A DNA stretch of 64,000 bases from Bacilli bacterium (lineage in GTDB: Bacteria > Bacillota_I > Bacilli_A > RFN20 > CAG-826): contig JAGCDH010000001.1 of NCBI GenBank assembly GCA_017651165.1, forward strand, positions 30,931-94,930, in the 5' to 3' direction. The notes under the pieces were generated by a model. The model was not told the DNA's origin. It saw only the letters and a program-made list of their open reading frames with translations, and made no database searches. Made by a program: the position numbers and the translations under genes. Shown here in pieces: positions 37,030-45,437 of this stretch (within the stretch, counting starts at the first letter, position 1; every line of letters begins with the position of its first letter).

Positions 37030-38216
37030 TTAATTACGATCACATCATGGTGAGATTCGGCGAATTAAACACCAAAGGTAAGAACAAAAAAGAATTCATT
37101 AAGACCTTAGCAAACAATATCAAAGCCGCATTAAAAGAGTGGCCTAATCTCACATTAGAAAATAGATATGACCACATTTATGTAGGTTTAAATGATACGC
37201 CATATCAAGAAGTGATGGAGAGACTACAAGAAGTCTCAGGTATCCACGCTTTATCTTTAGTGTATAGATGTGAAAAAGACGTTAACGCAATGAAAGAAAA
37301 CGCTCAAGCGTTAATCCGTGAAGAAGAAGGCAAGACCTTTAAAGTTAAAGTCAAAAGAGGCGATAAAACCTTCCCTCTCATCTCTGATGAAATTACTCGT
37401 ATTGTCGCAGGTCACATCTTAAGAAATTCACCAGACTTAAAAGTGGATGTCCATAATCCTGATATCCTTCTTTCGATTGAAGTGAGACAAGAAGCTTCTT
37501 ATATCTTTACTAAGACAGTTTTAGGCGCAGGTGGCTATCCTTTAGGTGTCGGCGGTAGAACCATGCACATGCTTTCAGGCGGCATTGATTCACCAGTTGC
37601 TGCTTATCTCATGATGAGAAGAGGCGTCAGCATTGAATGCATCCATTTTGCTTCTCCTCCATATACCCAAATGGGTGTCATCTATAAACTCGAAGACTTA
37701 TTAAAAGTCTTAAATAAATATCAACCAAGAATTAGATTACATATTGTTCCATTCACCAAAATACAGGAAGCAATCTATGATAACGCTCCGGAAAGCTACT
37801 GCATTACCTTAATGCGCCGTATGATGTTTAGACTCGCTGATGCGTTAACAAAACGCAGAAATTGTCCAATCATCAGTAGTGGTGAATCTATTGGACAAGT
37901 GGCTAGCCAAACAATCCAATCCATGCATGTTATTAATGCGGTCACTAATACACCAGTTATTCGTCCGTTAGCGACCACTGATAAAGTGGAAATTATTAAG
38001 ATCAGTAAAAAGATTGGCACGTTCGATATTTCCATTAGGCCATATGAAGATTGTTGTACAATCTTTACACCAAAAGCCCCTAAGACAATGCCACATTTAG
38101 ATGAAGTGGAAGCCTTAGAAAAGAAGTGGGATTATGAGTCATTAATTAAAGACGCTCTTAATAATATCGAAGTCAAAATAATCTCGTTAGAAGAGAACAA
38201 AGACGAACTTTTGTAA
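37026..38216 (+). CDS. thiI: tRNA 4-thiouridine synthetase
   Basis: 396 aa. An N-terminal ferredoxin-like and THUMP domain (1-165) is followed by a PP-loop ATPase with SGGIDSP at 184-190. The C-terminal rhodanese domain of the E. coli enzyme is absent, as in most Firmicutes, so it uses the adjacent desulfurase directly. It makes s4U8 in tRNA and may also serve thiamine thiazole synthesis. Confidence 0.96.
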   Translation: MINYDHIMVRFGELNTKGKNKKEFIKTLANNIKAALKEWPNLTLENRYDHIYVGLNDTPYQEVMERLQEVSGIHALSLVYRCEKDVNAMKENAQALIREEEGKTFKVKVKRGDKTFPLISDEITRIVAGHILRNSPDLKVDVHNPDILLSIEVRQEASYIFTKTVLGAGGYPLGVGGRTMHMLSGGIDSPVAAYLMMRRGVSIECIHFASPPYTQMGVIYKLEDLLKVLNKYQPRIRLHIVPFTKIQEAIYDNAPESYCITLMRRMMFRLADALTKRRNCPIISSGESIGQVASQTIQSMHVINAVTNTPVIRPLATTDKVEIIKISKKIGTFDISIRPYEDCCTIFTPKAPKTMPHLDEVEALEKKWDYESLIKDALNNIEVKIISLEENKDELL

Positions 38217-38224
38217 TATAAATA

Positions 38225-38245
38225 GGCCCAAGTAAAGGGCCTTTT
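38225..38245 (+). terminator. terminator after thiI
   Basis: GGCCC (38225-38229), 7-nt loop, GGGCC (38237-38241), then TTTT. Short but GC-rich. Confidence 0.7.
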
Positions 38246-38265
38246 ATTTCGTTTTTAAATGATGG

Positions 38266-38274
38266 TGGTATAAT
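38266..38274 (+). promoter_or_regulatory. extended -10 promoter, predicted leaderless start
   Basis: TGG plus perfect TATAAT (38269-38274), only 9 bp before ATG 38284. The mRNA would begin about 2-3 nt upstream of the start codon, with no ribosome site. Confidence 0.6.
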
Positions 38275-38283
38275 TTTTTCACC

Positions 38284-38871
38284 ATGTTCAAAAAGAATAT
38301 TGCTAACTTTATTACATTAATTAGAATCTTCGGCGCTATTGCATTAATCTTCTTAGAGCCGCTTTCTTTACCATTCTTTATCGTTTATGGTGTCTGTGGC
38401 TTTAGCGACGCTATAGATGGCTTAGTGGCGAGAAAACTCGGTATTCAATCAGCGTTAGGTTCCGCTCTTGATAGTTTTAGTGATCTTTTATTCTATGGCG
38501 TGATGGCGGCCAAGATTTTTCCAACCTTACAAAGGTTACTTACTCCATTCCAATGGGTCATCATTGCGGTACCAACCGCCTTACATTTAATCGCTTACAT
38601 TGTTTGCCTATTCAAGTTTGGTAAATTCAGTGCGATTCATACTTACGCTAATAAAGTATTAGGCGCATTAGTGTATGCCTATCCATTCTTCTTCATTGGC
38701 GAGATTGAATTGCTTTATAGCTTATACATGTATATCGGTGGTGTCTTTGCTTTATGGAGTTCAGTAGAAACAAATCTTATTCATATCGTTGCAAAACGTT
38801 ACGATGTACGAAATAAATCCATCTTCCTTGTGAAGAGAAATGAATCTAGACCGTTAGAAGAACAAGAATAA
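38284..38871 (+). CDS. CDP-alcohol phosphatidyltransferase family protein
   Basis: 195-aa membrane enzyme with a complete CDP-alcohol motif: Asp42, Asp45-Gly46, Ala49-Arg50, Gly59, Asp63, Asp67 in the order DxxDGxxAR-x8-GxxxDxxxD. About five to six membrane helices. It transfers a phosphatidyl group from CDP-diacylglycerol to an alcohol. The substrate (glycerol-3-P, serine or another) cannot be told from sequence alone. No Shine-Dalgarno is present. Confidence 0.88.
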   Translation: MFKKNIANFITLIRIFGAIALIFLEPLSLPFFIVYGVCGFSDAIDGLVARKLGIQSALGSALDSFSDLLFYGVMAAKIFPTLQRLLTPFQWVIIAVPTALHLIAYIVCLFKFGKFSAIHTYANKVLGALVYAYPFFFIGEIELLYSLYMYIGGVFALWSSVETNLIHIVAKRYDVRNKSIFLVKRNESRPLEEQE

Positions 38872-38900
38872 AAAAGAACTGCCACGTGAGCAGTTCTTTT
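38871..38900. terminator. strong bidirectional terminator
   Basis: AAAGAACTGC (38873-38882) pairs perfectly with GCAGTTCTTT (38890-38899) over a 7-nt loop, with A and T runs on the two sides. It separates the phosphatidyltransferase from convergent rplT. Confidence 0.9.
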
Positions 38901-38917
38901 AATTACTAATTATTCAA

Positions 38918-39268
38918 TTAGGCCTTTTTGGCGGTCTTCACTAAATCAGTGAAGGCTTTTGGATCATTGATGGCTAATTCAGATAACATCTTACGGTTGA
39001 TGTTGATGTTAGCTTGCTTTAATCCAAACATGAATTTGCTATAGGAGATATCGTTTAATCTGCAAGCAGCGTTGATACGTCTGATCCATAATTTACGATA
39101 ATCTCTTTTGATGTTTCTACGAGAGACGTACGCGTAGCGTAAGCTGTGCATAACTTGTTCTTTCGCAGTTTTGAATAATAAGTGTTTGCTACCGAAATAA
39201 CCGGAGGCTCTCTTTAATACTCTTTTACGACGGGCGTGTGTGACTGTGCCACCTTTAACTCTTGCCAT
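38918..39268 (-). CDS. rplT: 50S ribosomal protein L20
   Basis: 116 aa. N-terminus [46 protein letters not shown] in the middle. Last gene of the infC-rpmI-rplT operon and the likely autogenous repressor acting on the infC leader. Confidence 0.98.
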   Translation of the reverse strand: MARVKGGTVTHARRKRVLKRASGYFGSKHLLFKTAKEQVMHSLRYAYVSRRNIKRDYRKLWIRRINAACRLNDISYSKFMFGLKQANININRKMLSELAINDPKAFTDLVKTAKKA

Positions 39269-39283
39269 ATTCTAGTGTCCTCC

Positions 39284-39478
39284 TTATTTAACGATGAGAT
39301 ACTTAATTCTCTTGTAGTCTGATTTGTGTAAGACAGCAGACTTCATTAAGTGTCTCTTTTGTTTTGTGGTTTTGTGTGGGGCTAAATGTGAAACATAGGC
39401 GTGATGTCTGACGACTTTGCCTGTGCCGGTAACTTTAATTCTTTTCATTAAAGCTCTTTTGCTTTTCATTTTTGGCAT
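39284..39478 (-). CDS. rpmI: 50S ribosomal protein L35
   Basis: 64-aa basic protein. PKMKSKRALMKRIKVTGTGK and SHLAPHKTTKQKRHL are the L35 signatures. It lies between infC and rplT with short spacers and good ribosome sites. Confidence 0.97.
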   Translation of the reverse strand: MPKMKSKRALMKRIKVTGTGKVVRHHAYVSHLAPHKTTKQKRHLMKSAVLHKSDYKRIKYLIVK

Positions 39479-39490
39479 AATAATTTCCTC

Positions 39491-40051
39491 CTACTTCTTC
39501 TTTGGGGCGAGAATCGCGTACATCCAACGACCTTCCATCGCGGATGGTTTTTCAATACTCGCATAATCACTCAAGAGGGCGATGAACTTATCCATGACTT
39601 CTTGACCAACTTCAATGTGGGTCATCTGTCTGCCGCGGAAGCGCACACCAACCTTAACTTTGTTACCCGCTTCTAAGAATTTAGTCGCGGCTCTCGCTTT
39701 GGTTTCCATATCATGGCCACCAATTTGAGGGGTTAGTTGAACTTCTTTAACTTCAACAACATGTTGATTCTTTTTAGCCTCTTTGGCTTTCTTTTGCTGT
39801 TCAAAACGGTATTTGCTGTAATTAATAATTTTGCAGACTGGAGGTTTAGCATTAGGGGCAACACATAATAAGTCTAAATCATATTCATTAGCCTTAAATT
39901 GCGCTTCACGTGAGGTCATCACGCCTAATTGTTCACCTGTTGGTCCGATTAATAATACTTCTGGGAAACGAACGTTTTCGTTCACTAGATCTTTGTTTTG
40001 ATTGCCTTTGTTCTTGTTATTGTTATTAGCGGCAAAGCGATTGTCTACGAT
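39491..40051 (-). CDS. infC: translation initiation factor IF-3, probable AUC start
   Basis: 186 aa from the proposed start. After an Asn-rich N-terminal extension come the usual NENVRFPEVLLIGPTGEQLG, KPPVCKIINYSKYRFEQQKK and the C-terminal domain with KVKVGVRFRGRQMTH. No ATG is available. TTG at 40060 directly abuts the site AAGGAG (40066-40061), leaving no spacing. The in-frame ATC at 40051 is 9 nt from it, comparable to other genes here. Rare AUU/AUC start codons are characteristic of infC, where IF-3 discriminates against its own start. The TTG start remains the alternative. Confidence 0.93.
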   Translation of the reverse strand: MVDNRFAANNNNKNKGNQNKDLVNENVRFPEVLLIGPTGEQLGVMTSREAQFKANEYDLDLLCVAPNAKPPVCKIINYSKYRFEQQKKAKEAKKNQHVVEVKEVQLTPQIGGHDMETKARAATKFLEAGNKVKVGVRFRGRQMTHIEVGQEVMDKFIALLSDYASIEKPSAMEGRWMYAILAPKKK

Positions 40052-40060
40052 AAGTATCAA

Positions 40061-40190
40061 CTCCTTTTTTTGTTAAAAAACGGGTGCATATTGCACCCGT
40101 TAACATTCTTAGCCCATAAGAAGTAGCGTTAGCCAACCAATATTTATCGGTCTGGCGAGAAGCGGGTGCCTCTGCTTTCTACGTTTTTGC
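40061..40190 (-). promoter_or_regulatory. infC leader with attenuator (L20-type leader)
   Basis: The transcript starts near 40190. A terminator hairpin ACGGGTGCA-ATA-TGCACCCGT (40100-40080 on the minus strand) with a following T run lies just before the infC ribosome site. An upstream segment GCACCCG (40169-40163) can pair with CGGGTGC of the terminator as antiterminator. This is the arrangement known for L20-controlled attenuation of infC operons in Bacillus. Confidence 0.8.
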
Positions 40191-40196
40191 GTTAAG

Positions 40197-40225
40197 ATAT
40201 TATCATTATTATTATAATGTGTCAA
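40197..40225 (-). promoter_or_regulatory. promoter of infC operon
   Basis: Minus-strand consensus TTGACA (40225-40220), 17 bp, TGA and TAATAT (40202-40197). The best promoter in the window. Confidence 0.85.
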
Positions 40226-40230
40226 ACACT

Positions 40231-42174
40231 TTATTTATTAGTGACTTCAAAGAAACTCGATAGTTTTTCAATTGGAATTGGTTTGGAATATTTAAAGCCT
40301 TGCAAATACTTCGCAGACATTTCTAAGCAGCGACTTTCATCTTCAACATTTTCCACGCCTTCAAATAGAACGCTGTAGTCAAAATCAGTAAACATTTTGG
40401 CTAAATCTTTGACAATATGTAATGAGCGAGTATCTTGTCCCGCTGCAATGACCATCGAACGGTCGAATTTGATAATATCAAATGGTAATTCCAAAATACG
40501 TTCCATATTGGAGTAACCAGTTCCAAAATCATCAAGATAGAATTTAATACCTTCTTCACGGAGTAATACGATTTTATCTTTCATAATTAAGAAATCTTCT
40601 TCACTTTGTGATTCGGTTAATTCTAAGGCGATTTTATGACCAGGAACATTGTTGTTATAAAGGATGCGGTTAATTTCACTACAGAAACCTTCTTTTTTAA
40701 TTTCAGTGATGGAAACATTAATACTGATACGCTTAAAGTCGTAGTTTTGATCAAGCAAATTACGAATAGTTTGACATGTCTTATTCAAGATAATTCTAGT
40801 GAGGGCGTGTATTAATCCCAGACTTTCAGCGATTGGAATAAAGAGGTTTGGACCAACTAAACCAGCATCATCTAAAACAAGACGCATCAAAGCTTCAGCG
40901 GTATCAAATTTCTGACTTTTAATGTTATAAACAGGTTGACAATACACCAAAACTCTCGGATCGTTTAAATCGCCTTTTTTAGCGATATCTTCGAGCTCAC
41001 TAACGATGTATTGTTTTTGTTTGAAGCGGTCGATATCTCTGACATCGATACGGTGCATCGTATTAACAGGAATATTGTTATCAATACTATCAATCAAACT
41101 AATATATTCGTTATAGTTAATTAAATCTAAGAAAGAATCACCATAAACGATTTTAAATGGAATCTTATGGATATTAAATTGCTCAGTAAAAGCATTAAGG
41201 ATTGTTTGCATCCAATCGTTATAGTCAGGATTTGAATCTTTTCTAGCAATCATGACAATTTGTCCGTTTCCGACTTGAAACAACGTGCCGTTTCTAAAAT
41301 ATTCAGAGGTGAAACGACGGACTTGATTTTTAACGACATCCGGTAATGATTTTCCTTCACCAACATAGTCCGGAAGTAGCATGCTCATCACAATGAATGT
41401 TTTCCTTCTTGCATAAAGGTTTTTAGTCATGTCTTCAAAGGCAAACGAACTAAGTGTACCAGTGCTAACGTTATAAGGATTGATATGCATGGTATAAAGC
41501 ATCGCTAAAGCGGGAATAAAGAACGCTAAGGTTGTTAATGATGTTTCGTGGATAAAATATTGCGCGACACGAATAACAACCGCGAGAATCATCGTGAAAT
41601 AAAAGCCCCAGAAAACACGTTTGTAAACTAGTTTTCTGACTCTAAACATCAAGATACCCAAGAAGAGGACGAATACACCATAACCAATCATGAAAATGTC
41701 AAATTGTTCAGAGGCTATACCGGTTGGGATATCAATATTAAAACCAATACCTGATATAGTTAAACCAATATCAGCGGACGCAAAGCCAATAAATAAAATC
41801 GTGGCAATAATCGCAATTGTACGCGCCCTTCTATGCTCCATATTAGTTATTACAACTATATAAAGCGCATATGAGAAAAAGACGTTAAATAACATCATGT
41901 GATATAAGACACGTAGTAAATATAGTAGACCAGCGATATAGTGGTTATTTTCGATATGTAAAACTAGTATCTCATTAAAACCAATATTGATAATTGCGGA
42001 TATTAAAATTAAGCCAATAATTGAACAGAATATGCGATAGCTTTTATTACGGACGACATATGATGTACCGATCAAAATAAAAACAACAGCACAAAGAGCG
42101 ATGACACCAACGTCACCCATTCGACTGTATTTACTAAGGCTGGCTTGAAAATTTAATGCTGTAAATAATGACAT
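40231..42174 (-). CDS. membrane protein with degenerate GGDEF-like region and EAL domain (c-di-GMP phosphodiesterase)
   Basis: 647 aa. About seven membrane helices (20-235) are followed by a middle region (240-380) where a GGDEF domain would be but without the GGDEF motif. The C-terminal EAL domain (395-640) keeps its catalytic set: EALMRL, INVS, ALELTES, LDDFGTGYSN, IKFDRS, FEGVE and YLQGFKYSKP. It should hydrolyse c-di-GMP in response to a membrane signal. No diguanylate cyclase is seen in the window. No clear ribosome site precedes the ATG. Confidence 0.88.
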   Translation of the reverse strand: MSLFTALNFQASLSKYSRMGDVGVIALCAVVFILIGTSYVVRNKSYRIFCSIIGLILISAIINIGFNEILVLHIENNHYIAGLLYLLRVLYHMMLFNVFFSYALYIVVITNMEHRRARTIAIIATILFIGFASADIGLTISGIGFNIDIPTGIASEQFDIFMIGYGVFVLFLGILMFRVRKLVYKRVFWGFYFTMILAVVIRVAQYFIHETSLTTLAFFIPALAMLYTMHINPYNVSTGTLSSFAFEDMTKNLYARRKTFIVMSMLLPDYVGEGKSLPDVVKNQVRRFTSEYFRNGTLFQVGNGQIVMIARKDSNPDYNDWMQTILNAFTEQFNIHKIPFKIVYGDSFLDLINYNEYISLIDSIDNNIPVNTMHRIDVRDIDRFKQKQYIVSELEDIAKKGDLNDPRVLVYCQPVYNIKSQKFDTAEALMRLVLDDAGLVGPNLFIPIAESLGLIHALTRIILNKTCQTIRNLLDQNYDFKRISINVSITEIKKEGFCSEINRILYNNNVPGHKIALELTESQSEEDFLIMKDKIVLLREEGIKFYLDDFGTGYSNMERILELPFDIIKFDRSMVIAAGQDTRSLHIVKDLAKMFTDFDYSVLFEGVENVEDESRCLEMSAKYLQGFKYSKPIPIEKLSSFFEVTNK

Positions 42175-42293
42175 AAATACTACTTCACAATTTTTAAACG
42201 GTTATGAAAAATGATTTAAATAATTTGCAAAATGTTTTTAACTGCTTTTTTAATTATATTAAATAGTTTTTAATGTGCAACTAATAAAAAAAG

Positions 42294-42310
42294 TCACTAC
42301 AAAGTAGTGA
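42294..42310 (-). terminator. second of tandem terminators after thrS
   Basis: Minus-strand TCACTAC-TTT-GTAGTGA followed by C and T7. Perfect 7-bp stem. Confidence 0.75.
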
Positions 42311-42323
42311 ATTAAAAATAAAA

Positions 42324-42342
42324 AAAGGCCCAGAGGACCTTT
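42324..42342 (-). terminator. first of tandem terminators after thrS
   Basis: Minus-strand AAAGGTCC-TCT-GGGCCTTT (8 bp, one G-U) followed by a T run. It lies 22 nt after the thrS stop. Confidence 0.8.
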
Positions 42343-42364
42343 ATTATGGTTTGTTGTTTAAATT

Positions 42365-44164
42365 TTATTTTTGTTCAGGATTATAGAACAATTTATTCTT
42401 AATTTCTTCATCGATGAGCTTTAAAAATTCGTCGATAGAAACAGTGATTTGTTCATTAACACCAAAGCGACGATAAGTGACGGTCTTATTATCTCTTTCT
42501 TGATCACCTAAAACGAGAGTAAATGGGATTTTACGCATTTGGCTACTTCTCATACGATAACCAAGTTTCTCATTGCTATCATCCATTTCCACGCGTAAGC
42601 CGTGTTCTTTGAACTTAGCTAATAATTCTTGAGCGTATTCTAAGTGATAGGCGTTATTGACAGGTAAGATGTTGACTTGAAGTGGGGCAAGCCACACTGG
42701 GAAAGCACCCTTTGTTTCTTCGATTAAGAAAGCGATAAAACGATCTAACGAACCTAAGATTGCGCGGTGAACAACAACTGGACGAGCCTTTTCACCTTTT
42801 TCGTCAATATAAGTAAGTTCGAATCTTTCTGGTAATTGATAGTCGAGTTGAATAGTGGACAACGTGACATCGTGACCGATTGCGCTTTTAACCTGCACAT
42901 CGAGTTTTGGTCCATAGAACGCAGCTTCGCCAATTGCCTCGTAATATTCAACGCCTAATTCTTTCAAAACTTCACGTAATTGGTTCTCGCTCTTTTCCCA
43001 GAGTTCATCATTACCGAAGTATTTTTCAGTATCGTTAGGATCTCTTAAAGATAAACGGAATTCATAGTTTTGGAAGCCAAAGTCATGGTAGACATCAAGG
43101 ATGAGTTTGGTGACTTCTTTGAAAACATCACCAATTTGACTTGGCATGCAGAAGATATGGGAGTCGTTTTGATAAAACGCTCTTGTTCTTTCAATACCAG
43201 TTAAAGCACCTGATGCTTCAAAACGGAAGTCAGCGGCAATCTCCGCAATCCTTAAAGGTAATTCACGATAGGAGTGCAAAGCACTTCTATACATGATCAT
43301 ATGATGTGGACAGTTCATTGGTCTTAAGACGTATGATTCATTATCAACATCCATCTTTGGGAACATATCTTTTTGGTAGTGGGCCCAGTGACCAGAAGTC
43401 TTATATAATTCGACATTGCCTAAACATGGAGTTAAGACGTGCTTATAGCCTAAGGCTATTTCTTTATCCATAATGTAGTCGCTTAATAAACGTCTCACGA
43501 TGAAACCATTTGGCAACCACATTGGTAAACCTCTACCAACGAGGTCATCATACATAAAGATGCCTAATTGTTTACCTAAGATACGGTGGTCTCTTCTTTT
43601 TCTTTCTTCAAGAATTTCGAGCCATTTATTTAAGTCTTCAGCGGTAAACCAAGAAGTACCATAAATTCTGGTTAATTGTTTATTTTTGCTATCGCCTCTC
43701 CAATAGGCTCCAGCGAGTGATAATAGTTTAAAATGCTTAATTAAACCAGTGGACATAATATGTGGTCCGCGGCATAAATCCACGAAATCACCTTGTTTGA
43801 AAGTGGTGATACTTTCGTTAATGTCTTTGATTAATTCAATCTTATATGGATTATTTTTAAATAATTCAAGCGCTTGCTCTTTAGAGAGTTCTTCACGGAC
43901 GATTCTTAAATCTTTGCCCGCTAATTCTTTCATCTTCTTTTCGATAGTAGGAAGATCATTTTCGGTAATGACATCATCACCGAAGTCGATGTCATAATAG
44001 AATCCGTTTTCAATCGCAGGTCCAAAGCCAAACAAGGCTTTTGGATAGAGTTCTGTAATAGCTTGCGCTAATAAGTGAGAAGTAGAGTGGTTTAAAACCT
44101 CTAAGGCTTCTTTACTAGTTTTTTCCATTTCAATAATGGAACCATCATGTTGTTGTACTTTCAT
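42365..44164 (-). CDS. thrS: threonyl-tRNA synthetase with truncated TGS domain
   Basis: 599-aa class II synthetase. The editing domain begins almost at once (HSTSHLLAQAI at residue 26; DLCRGPH later), whereas most ThrRS carry about 60 residues of TGS domain first; only its first strand (KVQQHDGSIIEM) remains. The catalytic core is intact: RPMNCPHHMIMY, FRFEASGALTGIERTRAF and the motif 3 region ending RAILGSLDRF. The start ATG overlaps the stop of a 3-codon ORF that has the better ribosome-site spacing. No T-box is found. Confidence 0.96.
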   Translation of the reverse strand: MKVQQHDGSIIEMEKTSKEALEVLNHSTSHLLAQAITELYPKALFGFGPAIENGFYYDIDFGDDVITENDLPTIEKKMKELAGKDLRIVREELSKEQALELFKNNPYKIELIKDINESITTFKQGDFVDLCRGPHIMSTGLIKHFKLLSLAGAYWRGDSKNKQLTRIYGTSWFTAEDLNKWLEILEERKRRDHRILGKQLGIFMYDDLVGRGLPMWLPNGFIVRRLLSDYIMDKEIALGYKHVLTPCLGNVELYKTSGHWAHYQKDMFPKMDVDNESYVLRPMNCPHHMIMYRSALHSYRELPLRIAEIAADFRFEASGALTGIERTRAFYQNDSHIFCMPSQIGDVFKEVTKLILDVYHDFGFQNYEFRLSLRDPNDTEKYFGNDELWEKSENQLREVLKELGVEYYEAIGEAAFYGPKLDVQVKSAIGHDVTLSTIQLDYQLPERFELTYIDEKGEKARPVVVHRAILGSLDRFIAFLIEETKGAFPVWLAPLQVNILPVNNAYHLEYAQELLAKFKEHGLRVEMDDSNEKLGYRMRSSQMRKIPFTLVLGDQERDNKTVTYRRFGVNEQITVSIDEFLKLIDEEIKNKLFYNPEQK

Positions 44165-44172
44165 AAATTCAT
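44161..44172 (-). promoter_or_regulatory. three-codon upstream ORF (Met-Asn-Leu-stop) coupled to thrS
   Basis: GGGAGGG (44183-44177) is 4-5 nt from ATG 44172 but 12-13 nt from the thrS ATG 44164. The short frame ends in TGA overlapping the thrS ATG (ATGA). Ribosomes loaded at this site would read three codons and could reinitiate on thrS. Confidence 0.5.
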
Positions 44173-44224
44173 CTTTCCCTCCCTAATACAATAAGGGGCT
44201 TATCATTTGGCTTTTCGCCTAAAA

Positions 44225-45187
44225 TTATTGCAACATATCGATTAAGTCTCTTAATCCATGTGTGTGCCTATGTTTCATTTCCACAGCTTCATCGATTGGG
44301 AAATCAACAATTTCATTTTGTTTGACACCAACGATGCGGCTGTCTGGTTCTTTTCTGCAAAGGACATCGACTGCTCTAGCAGCTAATCTAGCCGCCAAGA
44401 TTCTATCGTGAGCGGTAGGGCTACCACCTCTTTGAAGTCTACCGAGAACTTCGGTTCTGGCTTCAAAGCCTGTTTCTTTCGCGATCTTCTTTGCTAATTC
44501 ATTAATATCTAATAAGTTTTCACTGACGATAATAATCGCGTGGCTCTTATTTTGGGCTTTCATCTTACGAAGTTTTCTAAAGAGCACATCTTCTTTAAGC
44601 GGGTGTTCAACACAGATGACACCTTCCGCACCTTCTGCTAAAGCAGCGAACATCGCAAGGTCACCACAGTGACGGCCCATAACTTCGATAAGGGAACATC
44701 TTTGATGTGAACCAGATGTATCTTTGAGTTTGTCGACGCATTCACAGATGGTGTTAAGCGCAGTGCTGAAACCGATAGTTTCATCAGTGCTACCAACGTC
44801 GTTATCAATTGTGCCAGGAATACCGACACAGATGATGCCATGTTTGCTTAAAGCTTGTAAGCCTTTGAATGTGCCATCGCCACCGATACCAATGAGGGCG
44901 TCGATTTCAAAGTCTTTTAAGTTATCCGCGGCTTTCTTATTGACTTCTAATTCCTTGAATTCTGGAAGTCTAGCACTTCTAATGATGGTGCCACCTCTAT
45001 TGATAATGTCTTGGGTAAATTCTTTGTTAACTTGATGGATGTCGCCTTCGACTAAACCACGTAAGCCATCATAGACCACATACATCTCTTTACCGTTATA
45101 TAAACCGGCTCTGATACACGCTCTTAAAGCGGCGTTCATGCCAGGGGCGTCACCGCCACTTGTTAAGACTGCAATTTTTCTAATCAT
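44225..45187 (-). CDS. pfkA: ATP-dependent 6-phosphofructokinase
   Basis: 320-aa glycolytic enzyme. N-terminus IRKIAVLTSGGDAPGMNAA, then GGTIIRSAR, the substrate site IGIGGDGTFKGLQ, and GIPGTIDNDVGSTDETIGF with the catalytic Asp. The second Met (45187) is chosen: AAGGAG is 8 nt away from it but only 2 nt from the upstream ATG 45193. Co-oriented with thrS 60 nt downstream. Confidence 0.97.
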   Translation of the reverse strand: MIRKIAVLTSGGDAPGMNAALRACIRAGLYNGKEMYVVYDGLRGLVEGDIHQVNKEFTQDIINRGGTIIRSARLPEFKELEVNKKAADNLKDFEIDALIGIGGDGTFKGLQALSKHGIICVGIPGTIDNDVGSTDETIGFSTALNTICECVDKLKDTSGSHQRCSLIEVMGRHCGDLAMFAALAEGAEGVICVEHPLKEDVLFRKLRKMKAQNKSHAIIIVSENLLDINELAKKIAKETGFEARTEVLGRLQRGGSPTAHDRILAARLAARAVDVLCRKEPDSRIVGVKQNEIVDFPIDEAVEMKHRHTHGLRDLIDMLQ

Positions 45188-45226
45188 AGTCATTTCTCCT
45201 TAATAATAAGTATTATTACCGTAAAC

Positions 45227-45232
45227 ATTATA
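45227..45232 (-). promoter_or_regulatory. -10 element of pfkA
   Basis: Minus-strand TATAAT; it predicts a leader of about 33 nt with a standard ribosome site. No convincing -35 at 17 bp. Confidence 0.45.
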
Positions 45233-45267
45233 CGCCCTTTTATTATTTTTGGTTTCCAAAAACAATC

Positions 45268-45362
45268 TTTTCCACAATTTTTTCTGTGGATAACTCGCTA
45301 TTTTACCCACATTTTTGACTTATTTATATTTATATAAATGTCTATCAACATAATGTGGATAA
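45268..45362. promoter_or_regulatory. DnaA-box cluster between pfkA and dnaB
   Basis: Two perfect boxes (TGTGGATAA at 45285-45293 and 45354-45362) and two one-mismatch boxes (TTTTCCACA at 45268-45276; TTACCCACA at 45303-45311) lie within 95 bp, with an AT-rich block between them. The density is origin-like, but no dnaA, dnaN or rpmH is near. DnaA control of the downstream dnaB-dnaI operon, or a DnaA-titration site, is the simpler reading. Confidence 0.6.
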
Positions 45363-45415
45363 CTTTTTTATAAAAAATGTGCATATCTTTTTCATTTTAT
45401 TTTGCTTTTTCTTCG

Positions 45416-45424
45416 TGCAATAAT
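45416..45424 (+). promoter_or_regulatory. possible extended -10 of dnaB
   Basis: TGC plus AATAAT (45419-45424), 13 bp before ATG 45438. No Shine-Dalgarno lies between, so the mRNA would have a leader of only 6-7 nt. Confidence 0.4.
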
Positions 45425-45437
45425 ACACTCACCGATT

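Noticed and set aside
44724..45035. 103-codon open frame antisense to pfkA (and similar antisense frames elsewhere)
   Set aside because: Lies entirely within a well-supported gene, with no ribosome site and Ser/Leu-rich shadow composition.
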